Shown: piece after piece, positions 33,141-41,349 of the stretch | Layout: the number at the start of each line of letters is the position of its first letter | How positions within the stretch are numbered: the stretch's first letter is position 1 | Source of the DNA: Bacillus sp. ISL-55 | GTDB lineage: Bacteria > Bacillota > Bacilli > Bacillales > Cytobacillaceae | NCBI RefSeq assembly: GCF_018613155.1 | Contig: NZ_JAGGQU010000032.1 | Span: 1-54,198 of the forward strand | Length of the DNA stretch: 54,198 bases | Reading direction: 5' to 3' | Made by a program: the position numbers and the translations under genes | The notes under the pieces: model-generated | The model's database searches: none | The model's input: the letters and a program-made list of their open reading frames with translations, nothing else | What the model was told of the DNA's origin: nothing

Positions 33141-33798
33141 GAGCTTGGACTCTTGAGGATTTACCCAGTGCAAGAGTTTAATTAAGGCGTGTGCTTATGT
33201 TGAATTCCATGGGTTATACATTGGTGGGTTGTAGGCAGCTATAATTATTACGGGAGTCTTGTTCGGAATTGCAGTTCCTGATAAAGAGGACTAAGGTAAT
33301 GATGAAAGTGGGGTTAGGTTTCTTTAAGAAAGATGGTAGTCTGGCTCATTTTCTCTAGAGGAGGATAGGAACTGGGCTGGGGCTTTCTTTTTAGGCCTTT
33401 CGTCCTTCTGGTTATGATTGAATGTTAAATAGGAACTGACAATCGTCATCATATAATCATTTAAGATGCTAGAAGCCTTTCGCAGGTGTTTTAGTGAGAA
33501 TTATAGGTTGATTGAATGGTATATATAATAGGAAGAAACTCTCAGTTAAGCGATTAAATTTAAGAATATCTAATTCGTATTTGCTTTGTAGATTGAATAG
33601 ATATTACGAGGTGAGTATCAGAAGTAGATTAGGTTTAGTGGGTTAGTAGTTGGTTTGAAAAGAGTGGAGTTCTAACTAAGCACTAGCCAACTAAATAGCG
33701 TTTTAACTTAATTAGATTAATTGTTTTTAATTTATAAGGTTGATAGTACTATCAGGTAATTAGTCATAGAGAGTAGAAATATGAAAGGGTGCTTCTAC
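33141..33798. other. gene-poor gap in the exopolysaccharide locus
   Basis: About 660 bases without a credible full gene. One open stretch before 33296 would encode a hydrophobic tail ending ITGVLFGIAVPDKED, with a stop codon in the middle, and may be a gene relic. A 19-codon ORF starts at 33300 after AAGAGGACTAAGG. A perfect palindrome lies near the right end. A promoter for the downstream block should be here, but I see no strong -35/-10 pair. Confidence 0.4.
33741..33754. promoter_or_regulatory. 14-bp perfect palindrome upstream of the aldolase gene
   Basis: TGATAGTACTATCA (33741-33754) is fully self-complementary, 44 bases before the aldolase ribosome-binding start. It could be an operator for the second half of the locus. 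No known regulator binding site is recognised. Confidence 0.35.
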
Positions 33799-34623
33799 AT
33801 GGGATTGAAGTTAATGTATATTACAAATGATGAAAATGTTGCGAAAATAGCAGAAAACAGTCAAGTTGATTGGGTTTTTATTGACCTCGAGATTAATGGT
33901 AAAGATGAGAGGCAAGGTCATTTAGACACAGTAATATCTCGTCACAGTATAAATGATGTAAAGAAAATTAGGCGAGTACTAACTAAAGCGGAGTTACTAG
34001 TTAGGGTTAACCCAATATATGAAGGTTCCGAGCAAGAGATTAATAAAGTTATTAAAGATGGTGCTGACATTATTATGCTCCCATTCTTTAAGACTGTAGA
34101 AGAGGTTCAAACTTTTGTGGATTATGTTAATGGTAGAGTCAAAACTTGTTTATTGTTAGAAACAGCAGAAGCTGTTGAAAATATCGATGCTATTTTAAGC
34201 ATTAAAGGTATTGACTACATTCATATTGGATTAAACGACCTTCACTTAAGTTATGGTATGCAGTTTATGTTTGAACTTTTAGTGAATGGTATGGTAGAGT
34301 CTCTTTGCAATAAAATCAAAGGAAAAGGAATTACCTACGGTTTTGGGGGGATTGCGCAGGTAGGACAAGGTGCCCTTCCAGCTGAAAATATTATAGGAGA
34401 ACATTATCGTTTAGGTTCCAGTATGGCTATTTTATCTAGAAGCTTTTGTGATTTAAATGTATTTAATAATTTAGATAAAGTTAGTGACTTATTCAAATCA
34501 GGCATTAAGGAAATTAAAGATTTTGAAGTTCAGTTAAAAAACAAATCAGAATCCTATTATCATAATAACAAAAAAATTATCGACCAAAAGGTTTCCGATA
34601 TTGTATACAGCATTACTAGATAA
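33799..34623 (+). CDS. HpcH/HpaI-family aldolase
   Basis: 274 residues from ATG 33799 (AAAGGGTG seven bases upstream; the ATG at 33781 has no good site). TIM-barrel features of the class II pyruvate aldolase / citrate lyase beta family: VDWVFIDLE, LLVRVNP, GADIIMLPFFKTVEEV, LLLETAEAVEN with the metal-binding Glu, and IHIGLNDLHLSYG with the metal-binding Asp. Such enzymes join or split pyruvate (or oxaloacetate) and an aldehyde; the family also includes SbnG, a citrate synthase of staphyloferrin B synthesis. Placed first in a block with a PLP decarboxylase and an aminotransferase, it probably makes a polymer substituent or small metabolite. Rare in polysaccharide loci. Confidence 0.82.
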   Translation: MGLKLMYITNDENVAKIAENSQVDWVFIDLEINGKDERQGHLDTVISRHSINDVKKIRRVLTKAELLVRVNPIYEGSEQEINKVIKDGADIIMLPFFKTVEEVQTFVDYVNGRVKTCLLLETAEAVENIDAILSIKGIDYIHIGLNDLHLSYGMQFMFELLVNGMVESLCNKIKGKGITYGFGGIAQVGQGALPAENIIGEHYRLGSSMAILSRSFCDLNVFNNLDKVSDLFKSGIKEIKDFEVQLKNKSESYYHNNKKIIDQKVSDIVYSITR

Positions 34624-34688
34624 ACACTAAAGATAAAAACATAATAGTGTAACAGTTTTTAGAATTTATAAATTAGGTTGGAGGAAGA

Positions 34689-35933
34689 ATGATGAATATT
34701 AATTTTAGTATTTTAAAAGAAATTAGTGAAATACATGGGGAATCATTTTACTTGCTAGATTCTAAACAATTTAAAAGGAACTACCAAGAACTAGAAATGG
34801 CTTTTAGAGATATTTATCCTAATACGCATATCGCTTATTCTTACAAAACAAATTATATACCTAAGTTATGTAAGATAGTGAATGATAATGGCGGATTTGC
34901 AGAAGTTGTGTCAGATATGGAGTACAATATTGCTTTGAAAATAGGAGTTGCACCACAAAATATTTACTATAACGGGCCTTATAAAAATCCTAGTGCTGTT
35001 GAAAAGTTATTGTTAGATGGTGGGACTGTTAATATTGACTCTAATTATGAATTAGAAATTATAAAAGAGATAGCATCTAATTATCCTGAAAACCAACTCT
35101 GTGTAGGTCTTAGATGTAATTTTGATATTAATGATGGTGTTAAATCTAGGTTTGGTTTTGATGTTGAATCTGAAGATTTTACTAAAGCTATTAATTCAAT
35201 AAATGATGCACATAATATTAAGCTTATTGGTTTGCATTGTCACTTTGCTACAAGATTTATAGAAACATGGTCAGGCAGACCGGAGGGAATGCTTAAATTA
35301 GTAGCAAAGTATTTTGAAGAGCCACCGAAATTTATCAGTGTAGGTGGAGGTTTGTTTGGAAAGATGGCGCCATCATTAAAAGCGCAGTTTGACTATGATA
35401 TCCCTACTTATGAAGATTATGCTCAAGTTGTGGCAACACAGTTTAGTGATTTTTACAAGAATGTTGAGCCATCAAAGCAACCTAAATTAATAATTGAACC
35501 AGGAAGTGCTCTTGTTGGAGATGCAATGAAATTCGCAGCAAAGGTTATTAATATAAAAGATATAAGGGGGAAGAAAATAGCAACCTTAGCCGGTAGCATT
35601 TATAACATCAATCCAACTCTTAATAAAAAGAACCCTCCAGTACAAGTTTTTCACAATGTTAATAATAAAGATAAATTGGAAATGTATACGGATTTAGATT
35701 TTGGAGGGTACACTTGTATCGAATCTGATTACCTATATCGTGGATTTGATGGTGAAATGGCTGTTGGAGATTATGTGCTTTTTGACAATGTTGGCTCTTA
35801 TTCAGTGGTTTTAAAACCGCCATTTATTCTTCCTAATTTTGCTGTAGTTGATTATGACGATGAATCTAAGACTATTGAAGTTATTAAACATAGAGAAACT
35901 TTTAATGATGTCTTTCAAACTTATGAATTTTAA
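34689..35933 (+). CDS. fold-III PLP-dependent decarboxylase (LysA/SbnH-like)
   Basis: 414 residues (or 413 from the second ATG, 34692, which is better spaced from TTGGAGG). Alanine-racemase-like barrel: PLP Lys53 in YSYKTN, His in GLHCHF (183/185), glycine loop VGGGLFG (218-224) and IIEPGSALVG (270). The C-terminal beta-domain carries the catalytic Cys343-Glu-Ser-Asp signature of the family. Members act on diaminopimelate, ornithine, arginine, citryl-diaminopropionate or carboxynorspermidine. The sequence is not close to housekeeping LysA, so the substrate is unknown. It lies 65 bases after the aldolase in the same direction. Confidence 0.82.
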   Translation: MMNINFSILKEISEIHGESFYLLDSKQFKRNYQELEMAFRDIYPNTHIAYSYKTNYIPKLCKIVNDNGGFAEVVSDMEYNIALKIGVAPQNIYYNGPYKNPSAVEKLLLDGGTVNIDSNYELEIIKEIASNYPENQLCVGLRCNFDINDGVKSRFGFDVESEDFTKAINSINDAHNIKLIGLHCHFATRFIETWSGRPEGMLKLVAKYFEEPPKFISVGGGLFGKMAPSLKAQFDYDIPTYEDYAQVVATQFSDFYKNVEPSKQPKLIIEPGSALVGDAMKFAAKVINIKDIRGKKIATLAGSIYNINPTLNKKNPPVQVFHNVNNKDKLEMYTDLDFGGYTCIESDYLYRGFDGEMAVGDYVLFDNVGSYSVVLKPPFILPNFAVVDYDDESKTIEVIKHRETFNDVFQTYEF

Positions 35934-35957
35934 TTGTGTAAAATGGAGGTATACAAT

Positions 35958-36653
35958 TTGAACTTTTTGCTTAAAAGATTTATGGATATTCTAATTTCAT
36001 TAATAGCATTGTTAATTTTCTCCCCACTGTTTTTGTTAATACCAATTGCTATAAAGTTAGATTCCAAAGGATCTGTTTTATTTAAACAAGGTAGATTAAC
36101 CAAAAATGGTGTTGTGTTTACTATGTATAAATTCAGAACTATGATTGAAAATGCAGAGAATATGGGAGCAGGTTTATTTAATTATGAGAATGATTTTAGG
36201 GTAACTAAAGTTGGTGGCTTTCTAAGGCGTACTAGCTTGGATGAGCTTCCTCAACTGATTAATGTTATTAAAGGGGATATGTCAATAGTTGGCCCCAGAC
36301 CACCAGTTTCATATGAACTTGGAAATTATGAAGACTTGAATGCCCAATATAAAAGAAGGTTTACAGTTTTACCTGGTGTTACAGGCCTAGCACAAGTAAG
36401 TGGAAGAAATGAATTACCATGGGATGAAAAAGTTATACATGATAATCGCTACATTGATTTATTTAAGAAATACGGTATTTTAATTGATGTAAAGATTATC
36501 ATTCTTACAATACTGAATGTCTTTACAATGAAAGATATATATGAAGTTAAAGACGAGACAGCTGCAACTTGTTCCGATGAGGAACTAGCAATCAAAGCCC
36601 AAGAAAAAGTTATGGCAAATGCTCGATCTTTAAAGAAATCTGAAAACGAATAA
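35958..36653 (+). CDS. initiating undecaprenyl-phosphate sugar phosphotransferase
   Basis: 231 residues from TTG 35958 (TGGAGG eight bases upstream). One membrane helix (about 10-33), then the bacterial sugar transferase domain: GSVLFKQGRLTKNG, YKFRTM, RRTSLDELPQ, GDMSIVGPRPP and LPGVTGLAQVSGR, all diagnostic of PssY/EpsL/WcaJ-type enzymes. It transfers a sugar-1-phosphate to undecaprenyl phosphate and so starts each repeat unit. The C-terminal tail (about 190-231) is acidic, then basic, and longer than in minimal enzymes. Confidence 0.92.
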   Translation: MNFLLKRFMDILISLIALLIFSPLFLLIPIAIKLDSKGSVLFKQGRLTKNGVVFTMYKFRTMIENAENMGAGLFNYENDFRVTKVGGFLRRTSLDELPQLINVIKGDMSIVGPRPPVSYELGNYEDLNAQYKRRFTVLPGVTGLAQVSGRNELPWDEKVIHDNRYIDLFKKYGILIDVKIIILTILNVFTMKDIYEVKDETAATCSDEELAIKAQEKVMANARSLKKSENE

Positions 36654-36725
36654 AGCATATGTAACAAATTAGTATCCTGTAATTGATAATTAAAAAGTTA
36701 AGAGTGAACTTTTGGAGGAAACGGA

Positions 36726-37658
36726 ATGAATAATAATAATAATAATAATAATAATAGATTTATTTGGCTCGGTGGAAGGATAGTGCGACTAGAAGATGCA
36801 ACAATAAATGTTTTAGCACCATCATCTCAATTTGGAGCTAATGTATTTGAGGGTATTCGTTGTTATTGGAATGAAGAAAAACAGCAATTATTTGCATTCC
36901 GTTTACCTGAACATTACAAAAGATTAAAAGATTCAATGAAAATGTTTCGTATGGAAGATAAGTATTCAATTGAGGAATTAAAACAAGGCCTAGTTGATGT
37001 AATTAAGGCAAACGAATACAAAGAAGATATTGCAGTAAGACAAACTGTCTTTATAGATGGCTTTGGTTCATGGAGTTCAAAGGGTCCAGTAAATATGTTT
37101 ATTGCTCCGATTCCAAAGGGACGCACTTTAAATTCATCAAAACCAGGTTTGAAATGTTGTGTTAGTTCATGGGAACGTATTAGCGATAGAAATATGTCCC
37201 CCAAAGTAAAAGTAGGCGCTAATTATATTAATAGTAGAATGGCTCAGATGGAAGCACTTGAAAATGGTTATGATTCAGCCATTCTTATGAATAACCAGGG
37301 GAAAATAGCTGAGGGACCTGGATCGTGTCTTTTCATTGTTAGGGATGGTGTATTGATTACACCACCAGTTACTGCTTCTATTTTAGAGAGTATTACAAGG
37401 GATACTATTATAGCATTAGCGAAGGACTTAAATATTGAAGTTTTGGAAAGAGAAATTGATAGAACAGAATTGTATATTTGTGATGAAATTTTTCTATGTG
37501 GATCTGCTATGGAAGTTGTACCAGTTCTAAGTGTGGATGGAATTAGTGTGGGAGATGAAACAGCCGGTAAGGTGACTGAAGAAATAAAAGGGATTTATTT
37601 GAAAGTAGTGTATGGGGAAGTTGATGCCTACTCTAAGTGGTTAACACCAATTTATTAA
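36726..37658 (+). CDS. class IV (branched-chain/IlvE-type) aminotransferase
   Basis: 310 residues, ribosome site TTTGGAGGAAACGG. Begins with nine consecutive Asn codons (see the repeat entry), then a standard fold-IV PLP domain: FEGIRCY, catalytic Lys162 in KVKVGANYINSR, Glu196 in AEGPGSCLF, SITRDTII and FLCGSAMEVVPV. The motif order matches IlvE more than D-amino-acid transaminase. It would exchange amino groups between Glu and a 2-oxo acid, possibly the product of the aldolase two genes upstream. A second copy beyond primary metabolism, in an exopolysaccharide block, is unusual. Confidence 0.85.
   Translation: MNNNNNNNNNRFIWLGGRIVRLEDATINVLAPSSQFGANVFEGIRCYWNEEKQQLFAFRLPEHYKRLKDSMKMFRMEDKYSIEELKQGLVDVIKANEYKEDIAVRQTVFIDGFGSWSSKGPVNMFIAPIPKGRTLNSSKPGLKCCVSSWERISDRNMSPKVKVGANYINSRMAQMEALENGYDSAILMNNQGKIAEGPGSCLFIVRDGVLITPPVTASILESITRDTIIALAKDLNIEVLEREIDRTELYICDEIFLCGSAMEVVPVLSVDGISVGDETAGKVTEEIKGIYLKVVYGEVDAYSKWLTPIY
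36729..36755 (+). repeat. (AAT)9 trinucleotide repeat at the aminotransferase start
   Basis: Nine perfect AAT units directly follow the ATG and encode nine Asn. Slippage of whole units would keep the frame and change only tail length and the distance to the folded domain; it would not switch the gene off. Confidence 0.9.
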
Positions 37659-37728
37659 AAAATAATATTTATTAAAAATACTGCAAAGTAGGATTGAGAA
37701 TCCCTTGCAAAGGGAGTGTTAATAATAA

Positions 37729-38496
37729 GTGGCCACACATTTTGACAAAGATTTAGTATCAGTAATTATACCAATATATAATTCAGATAGGTATATTAGT
37801 AAAACACTGGATTCTGTGCTTAACCAGGATTATAAGTTTCTTGAAATAGTCTTGGTAGATGATTGTTCTACCGATGACTCAGAACTAATAATAAATAACT
37901 ATAAAAAGAATAACCAAAATATAGTTTATCACCGTCTTGAAAGGAATTCAGGGGCAGCTGTAGCTAGAAATAAAGCTCTAGAATTAGCAAGCGGCAGATA
38001 TATTGCTTTTTTAGATAGTGATGATTTGTGGGATAAAAGCAAAATGCGAATACAATTAGAGTTAATGAAGAAGACCAAAGCGCCAATTTGCTATACCGCA
38101 ATTGAGATGATTAATGAAAATGATATTTTAATTAAAGGTAAAAGAGATGTAAAAGAAATATTGGATTATAAATTTTTATTGAAGAACACTATGATGGCGA
38201 CTTCTTCTATTGTTATAGATCGAGATATTACTGGTGATTTTAGAATGCCACTAATAAGGTCAGGTCAAGATTATGCTACATGGTTACAGTTGTTAAGAGA
38301 TGGTAAAGAAGCATATGGAGTCAATGAGGCTCTAGTTAAATATCGTGTTAGTAATTCCTCTTTATCATCTAATAAGTGGAAAAGTATAAAGCAAGTTTGG
38401 AGTATTCAAACATACCAAGAGAAATTAAATCCATTTTTTGCAACTTTTAATACGTTATTTTTTATTTTTAATGCTCTTAAAAAGCATTATTTTTAA
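37729..38496 (+). CDS. family 2 glycosyltransferase
   Basis: 255 residues, GTG start with AAAGGGAGTG upstream. GT-A fold: VSVIIPIYNSDRYISKTLDS, LVDDCSTDDS, GAAVARNKAL and the metal-binding FLDSDDLW. An EQ/acceptor region follows (SGQDYATWLQLL). It adds one sugar to the lipid-linked repeat unit; donor and acceptor cannot be read from sequence. A CCCTT/AAGGG hairpin includes its ribosome site. Confidence 0.92.
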   Translation: MATHFDKDLVSVIIPIYNSDRYISKTLDSVLNQDYKFLEIVLVDDCSTDDSELIINNYKKNNQNIVYHRLERNSGAAVARNKALELASGRYIAFLDSDDLWDKSKMRIQLELMKKTKAPICYTAIEMINENDILIKGKRDVKEILDYKFLLKNTMMATSSIVIDRDITGDFRMPLIRSGQDYATWLQLLRDGKEAYGVNEALVKYRVSNSSLSSNKWKSIKQVWSIQTYQEKLNPFFATFNTLFFIFNALKKHYF

Positions 38497-38572
38497 TTCA
38501 AATAAGTTGGAATAATAATTTATACTTGTTCTGTAGATGAAAGTTGAGTTAATAATATTGAGGAGCATATTA

Positions 38573-39715
38573 ATGGTCAGAGTTTTGCATATACTAGATA
38601 CGTTATATCAAAAATCAGGGGTAGCTAATGTAATAATGAATTATTATAGAAATGTTGATAGAGATAAAGTTCAGTTTGATTTTTTAATTACTAGAGATAA
38701 AGAACATACTTATATTGACGAGGTAAAATCTTATGGTGGTAATGTATACTATATGCCTCAACTAAGTATAGCTAATGTTGTGAGTTTTTATGGAGCTATT
38801 AATGATTTCTTTAAATGTCATCAAACAAAATATAATATTATACATTCCCACTTTAACCAGATTGACTCCATAGTATTCCCTATCGCAAAGAAATTTGGAA
38901 TTAAAGAATGTATTTCACATAGTCATTCTACTAAATATTCGGATAGTAAAATAAAGGGATTTAGAAATTGGTTAATGTGCTTACCGATTCAAAGGAATGC
39001 TACTAGATGGTTGGCTTGCTCAGTTGCTGCTGGAAGCTTTCTTTTTGGAAAAAAGTTTAGATATTCTTCGAAATCTATGGTGTTAAACAATGCAATTGAT
39101 ATTAATAGATTTATGTACAATGAGACGACCAGAGAAAATATAAGGAAACATCTAGGTGTGGAAGGGAAATATGTTGTAGGGCATGTTGGAAGGTTTAGTG
39201 CAGAAAAGAATCATAATTTTTTAATAAAAGTTTTTAAGAAAATTAAAGAAATGAACGAAGATAGTGTTCTGTTATTAGTTGGCGATGGTCCATTATATGA
39301 AGAAATAAATAACCAGATTATAAAGAGTGGATTAAAAAACGATGTAATTCTCTTAGGTCAGAGAAGTGATATTTCTGAAATTATGCAAACATTTGATGCT
39401 CTTATATTCCCCTCTCGATTTGAGGGATTGGGTATAGTTTTAATTGAAGCACAAGCAGCAGGTTTGCCATGTATTTACTCAGATAATATTCCAGATGAAG
39501 TAGACATCCTAGATAATAATGTAATACTAAGTTTAAATGAAGAAATAGATGTATGGGCAAATGCAATATTGAAAAAGAAAGATCATAATAGAAGAAACAG
39601 GGTAACAAATCAACTGGAAAAAGCAGGATTTAATATAAAGCAAGAAGCAAATAAATTATTAGATTTTTACTTATCGCTAACTAGTGAGGAGGAAGCTGCT
39701 TATGAAAAAAAATAG
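38573..39715 (+). CDS. family 4 glycosyltransferase
   Basis: 380 residues from ATG 38573 (GAGGAG seven bases upstream; the ATG at 38537 lacks a site). GT-B fold: N-terminal VRVLHILDTLYQKSGVANVI, linker motif VVGHVGRFSAEKNHNFLI and C-terminal FPSRFEGLGIVLIEAQAAG with the E-x7-E donor-binding motif. It is EpsF-like in layout. The 3' end overlaps the acetyltransferase gene by 14 bases, so the two are coupled. Confidence 0.92.
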   Translation: MVRVLHILDTLYQKSGVANVIMNYYRNVDRDKVQFDFLITRDKEHTYIDEVKSYGGNVYYMPQLSIANVVSFYGAINDFFKCHQTKYNIIHSHFNQIDSIVFPIAKKFGIKECISHSHSTKYSDSKIKGFRNWLMCLPIQRNATRWLACSVAAGSFLFGKKFRYSSKSMVLNNAIDINRFMYNETTRENIRKHLGVEGKYVVGHVGRFSAEKNHNFLIKVFKKIKEMNEDSVLLLVGDGPLYEEINNQIIKSGLKNDVILLGQRSDISEIMQTFDALIFPSRFEGLGIVLIEAQAAGLPCIYSDNIPDEVDILDNNVILSLNEEIDVWANAILKKKDHNRRNRVTNQLEKAGFNIKQEANKLLDFYLSLTSEEEAAYEKK

Positions 39716-40133
39716 CCATGAAAAATTATCGATCGTAATGAAATTATATAGGCTGGAGCGTTTTTTTTATAAGCATCATATGAAGTTTTTTGCAATTATA
39801 GTGTGGAGAATAATTCATATATTATTTAGTTGTTATATACCATATACAGTTGAATTGGGCAAAGGGGTTAATATAGCACATGCTATTGGAATAGTAATTC
39901 ATCAGAAAAGTAAAGTAGGTGCCAACACAGTTATTTACCAGAATGTTACTCTTGGAGGACGTAATGGGAAAGCGGCACCCATAATAGGTGAAAATTGCAC
40001 AATTGGAGCAGGGGCTTGTATTCTAGGAGATATTAGAATTGGAAATAATGTTAATGTAGGAGCGAATGCTGTTGTTTTGAAAGATGTTCCAGATAATTGT
40101 ACAGTCGTAGGAGTACCAGCAAGAGTTATATAG
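39702..40133 (+). CDS. serine acetyltransferase-like hexapeptide O-acetyltransferase
   Basis: 143 residues from ATG 39702 (GAGGAGG upstream, inside the previous gene). Left-handed beta-helix hexapeptide repeats from about residue 50 (VELGKGVNIAHAIGIVIHQ, IGENCTIGAGACILGDIRIG, VNVGANAVVLKDVPDN, VVGVPARVI), with the acetyl-CoA-binding pattern of CysE/SAT proteins but without the CysE N-terminal helical domain. In this setting it most likely acetylates a sugar of the repeat unit rather than serine. Confidence 0.85.
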   Translation: MKKNSHEKLSIVMKLYRLERFFYKHHMKFFAIIVWRIIHILFSCYIPYTVELGKGVNIAHAIGIVIHQKSKVGANTVIYQNVTLGGRNGKAAPIIGENCTIGAGACILGDIRIGNNVNVGANAVVLKDVPDNCTVVGVPARVI

Positions 40134-40153
40134 GTAACTTGATGGGGGTAATC

Positions 40154-41335
40154 ATGAAAAAAAAAGTAGTTTTTTTAATTGGTGGTTTAAAGTTTGGTGG
40201 AATGGAGAGAGTTGTATTTATTGCAAATCAATTACTTAAAGACGATTTTGAAACAACTATAGTAACTCTTTATAAGGCAGAGGCAGAATATAATTTAGAT
40301 TTTGATGTATATGACTTAAATCTCCCACCCAATAGTGGAAAAGTAAATAAGGCAATAAACATGATAAAGCGTATTAAGTCTGTAAAAGAAATGAAACGGG
40401 ACTTAAATCCAGATGCTGTATTTTCATTTGGAATGTATCCTAATTATTTGAATTCATTAACTAAAGGTAAAGAAAAAATAATAATGGGGATTCGATCCTA
40501 CGATTGGCTAACAAAGCCATTTACGACTAAAGCTTTAGATAAATGGATTGTTAATAGGGCAGATTCAGTTAATAGTGTGTCAAAAGTGATAGCTGAAGAG
40601 GCTGAGAGAACCTGGAAGATACCTTTGGATTCTAATCGGGTTATATACAACCCATATGATATTGACCATATTGAGTGTCTCGCTCAAGAAGAAATGGAGA
40701 ATAATATTTTTAGACCTGAATGCTTTAATATCGTTTCTGCTGGAAGGCTTGCGGATCAGAAAGGATATAACCACTTAATTAAAGCATTCTCTTTAGTAGT
40801 ACAAGAAATACCAAAGGCTCATTTATTTATTTTGGGGAATGGTGATAAAAAAGAAACTTTAAAGAAATTGCTTAACGAGTTGGGGCTCAAAAATAATGTA
40901 ACTCTATTAGGAGGAAAAAGTAACCCTTATAAATATATGAAAAAAGCTGATTTATATGTTATGTCCTCGTTGAGTGAGGGCTTTCCTAATGCGTTGGTTG
41001 AGGCTATGGCTGTTCAAACACCAATACTTTCTACAGATTGTAAGTCTGGCCCGAGAGAGATACTATCACTTGAAAATTACAATAAAGTAGCGACGGATAT
41101 GGAAGTTTGTGAATTCGGTGTTATTGTGCCTCCAATGTCTGGTTCGTGTAATTATGATGGAAAATATATTGAAGAGTGTGAAGAAAAATTAGCTGAAGGT
41201 ATTATTTTTATGATAAAAAATCGAGAACTAAGAAAAATACTTGGGGAAAAATCAAAAAATAGGGTACAGCAATTTTCTTACTCTTTATTTAAGGAAAGTC
41301 TAATAAAAGAGTTAAATAGTGTCTGTCCTAAATAG
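40154..41335 (+). CDS. family 4 glycosyltransferase
   Basis: 393 residues from ATG 40154 (GATGGGGG five bases upstream). GT-B fold: VVFLIGGLKFGGMERVVF, then IVSAGRLADQKGYNHLIKAF and SSLSEGFPNALVEAMAVQTP with the E-x7-E motif. Close in layout to GalNAc/Glc-adding GT4 enzymes of capsule loci. It starts 20 bases after the acetyltransferase. Confidence 0.92.
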   Translation: MKKKVVFLIGGLKFGGMERVVFIANQLLKDDFETTIVTLYKAEAEYNLDFDVYDLNLPPNSGKVNKAINMIKRIKSVKEMKRDLNPDAVFSFGMYPNYLNSLTKGKEKIIMGIRSYDWLTKPFTTKALDKWIVNRADSVNSVSKVIAEEAERTWKIPLDSNRVIYNPYDIDHIECLAQEEMENNIFRPECFNIVSAGRLADQKGYNHLIKAFSLVVQEIPKAHLFILGNGDKKETLKKLLNELGLKNNVTLLGGKSNPYKYMKKADLYVMSSLSEGFPNALVEAMAVQTPILSTDCKSGPREILSLENYNKVATDMEVCEFGVIVPPMSGSCNYDGKYIEECEEKLAEGIIFMIKNRELRKILGEKSKNRVQQFSYSLFKESLIKELNSVCPK

Positions 41336-41349
41336 GTTTTGGTGATGAT

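Noticed and set aside
33300-33359. 19-codon ORF with AAGAGGACTAAGG upstream
   Set aside because: Too short to support and no promoter or terminator is visible; kept only as a note in the gap entry.
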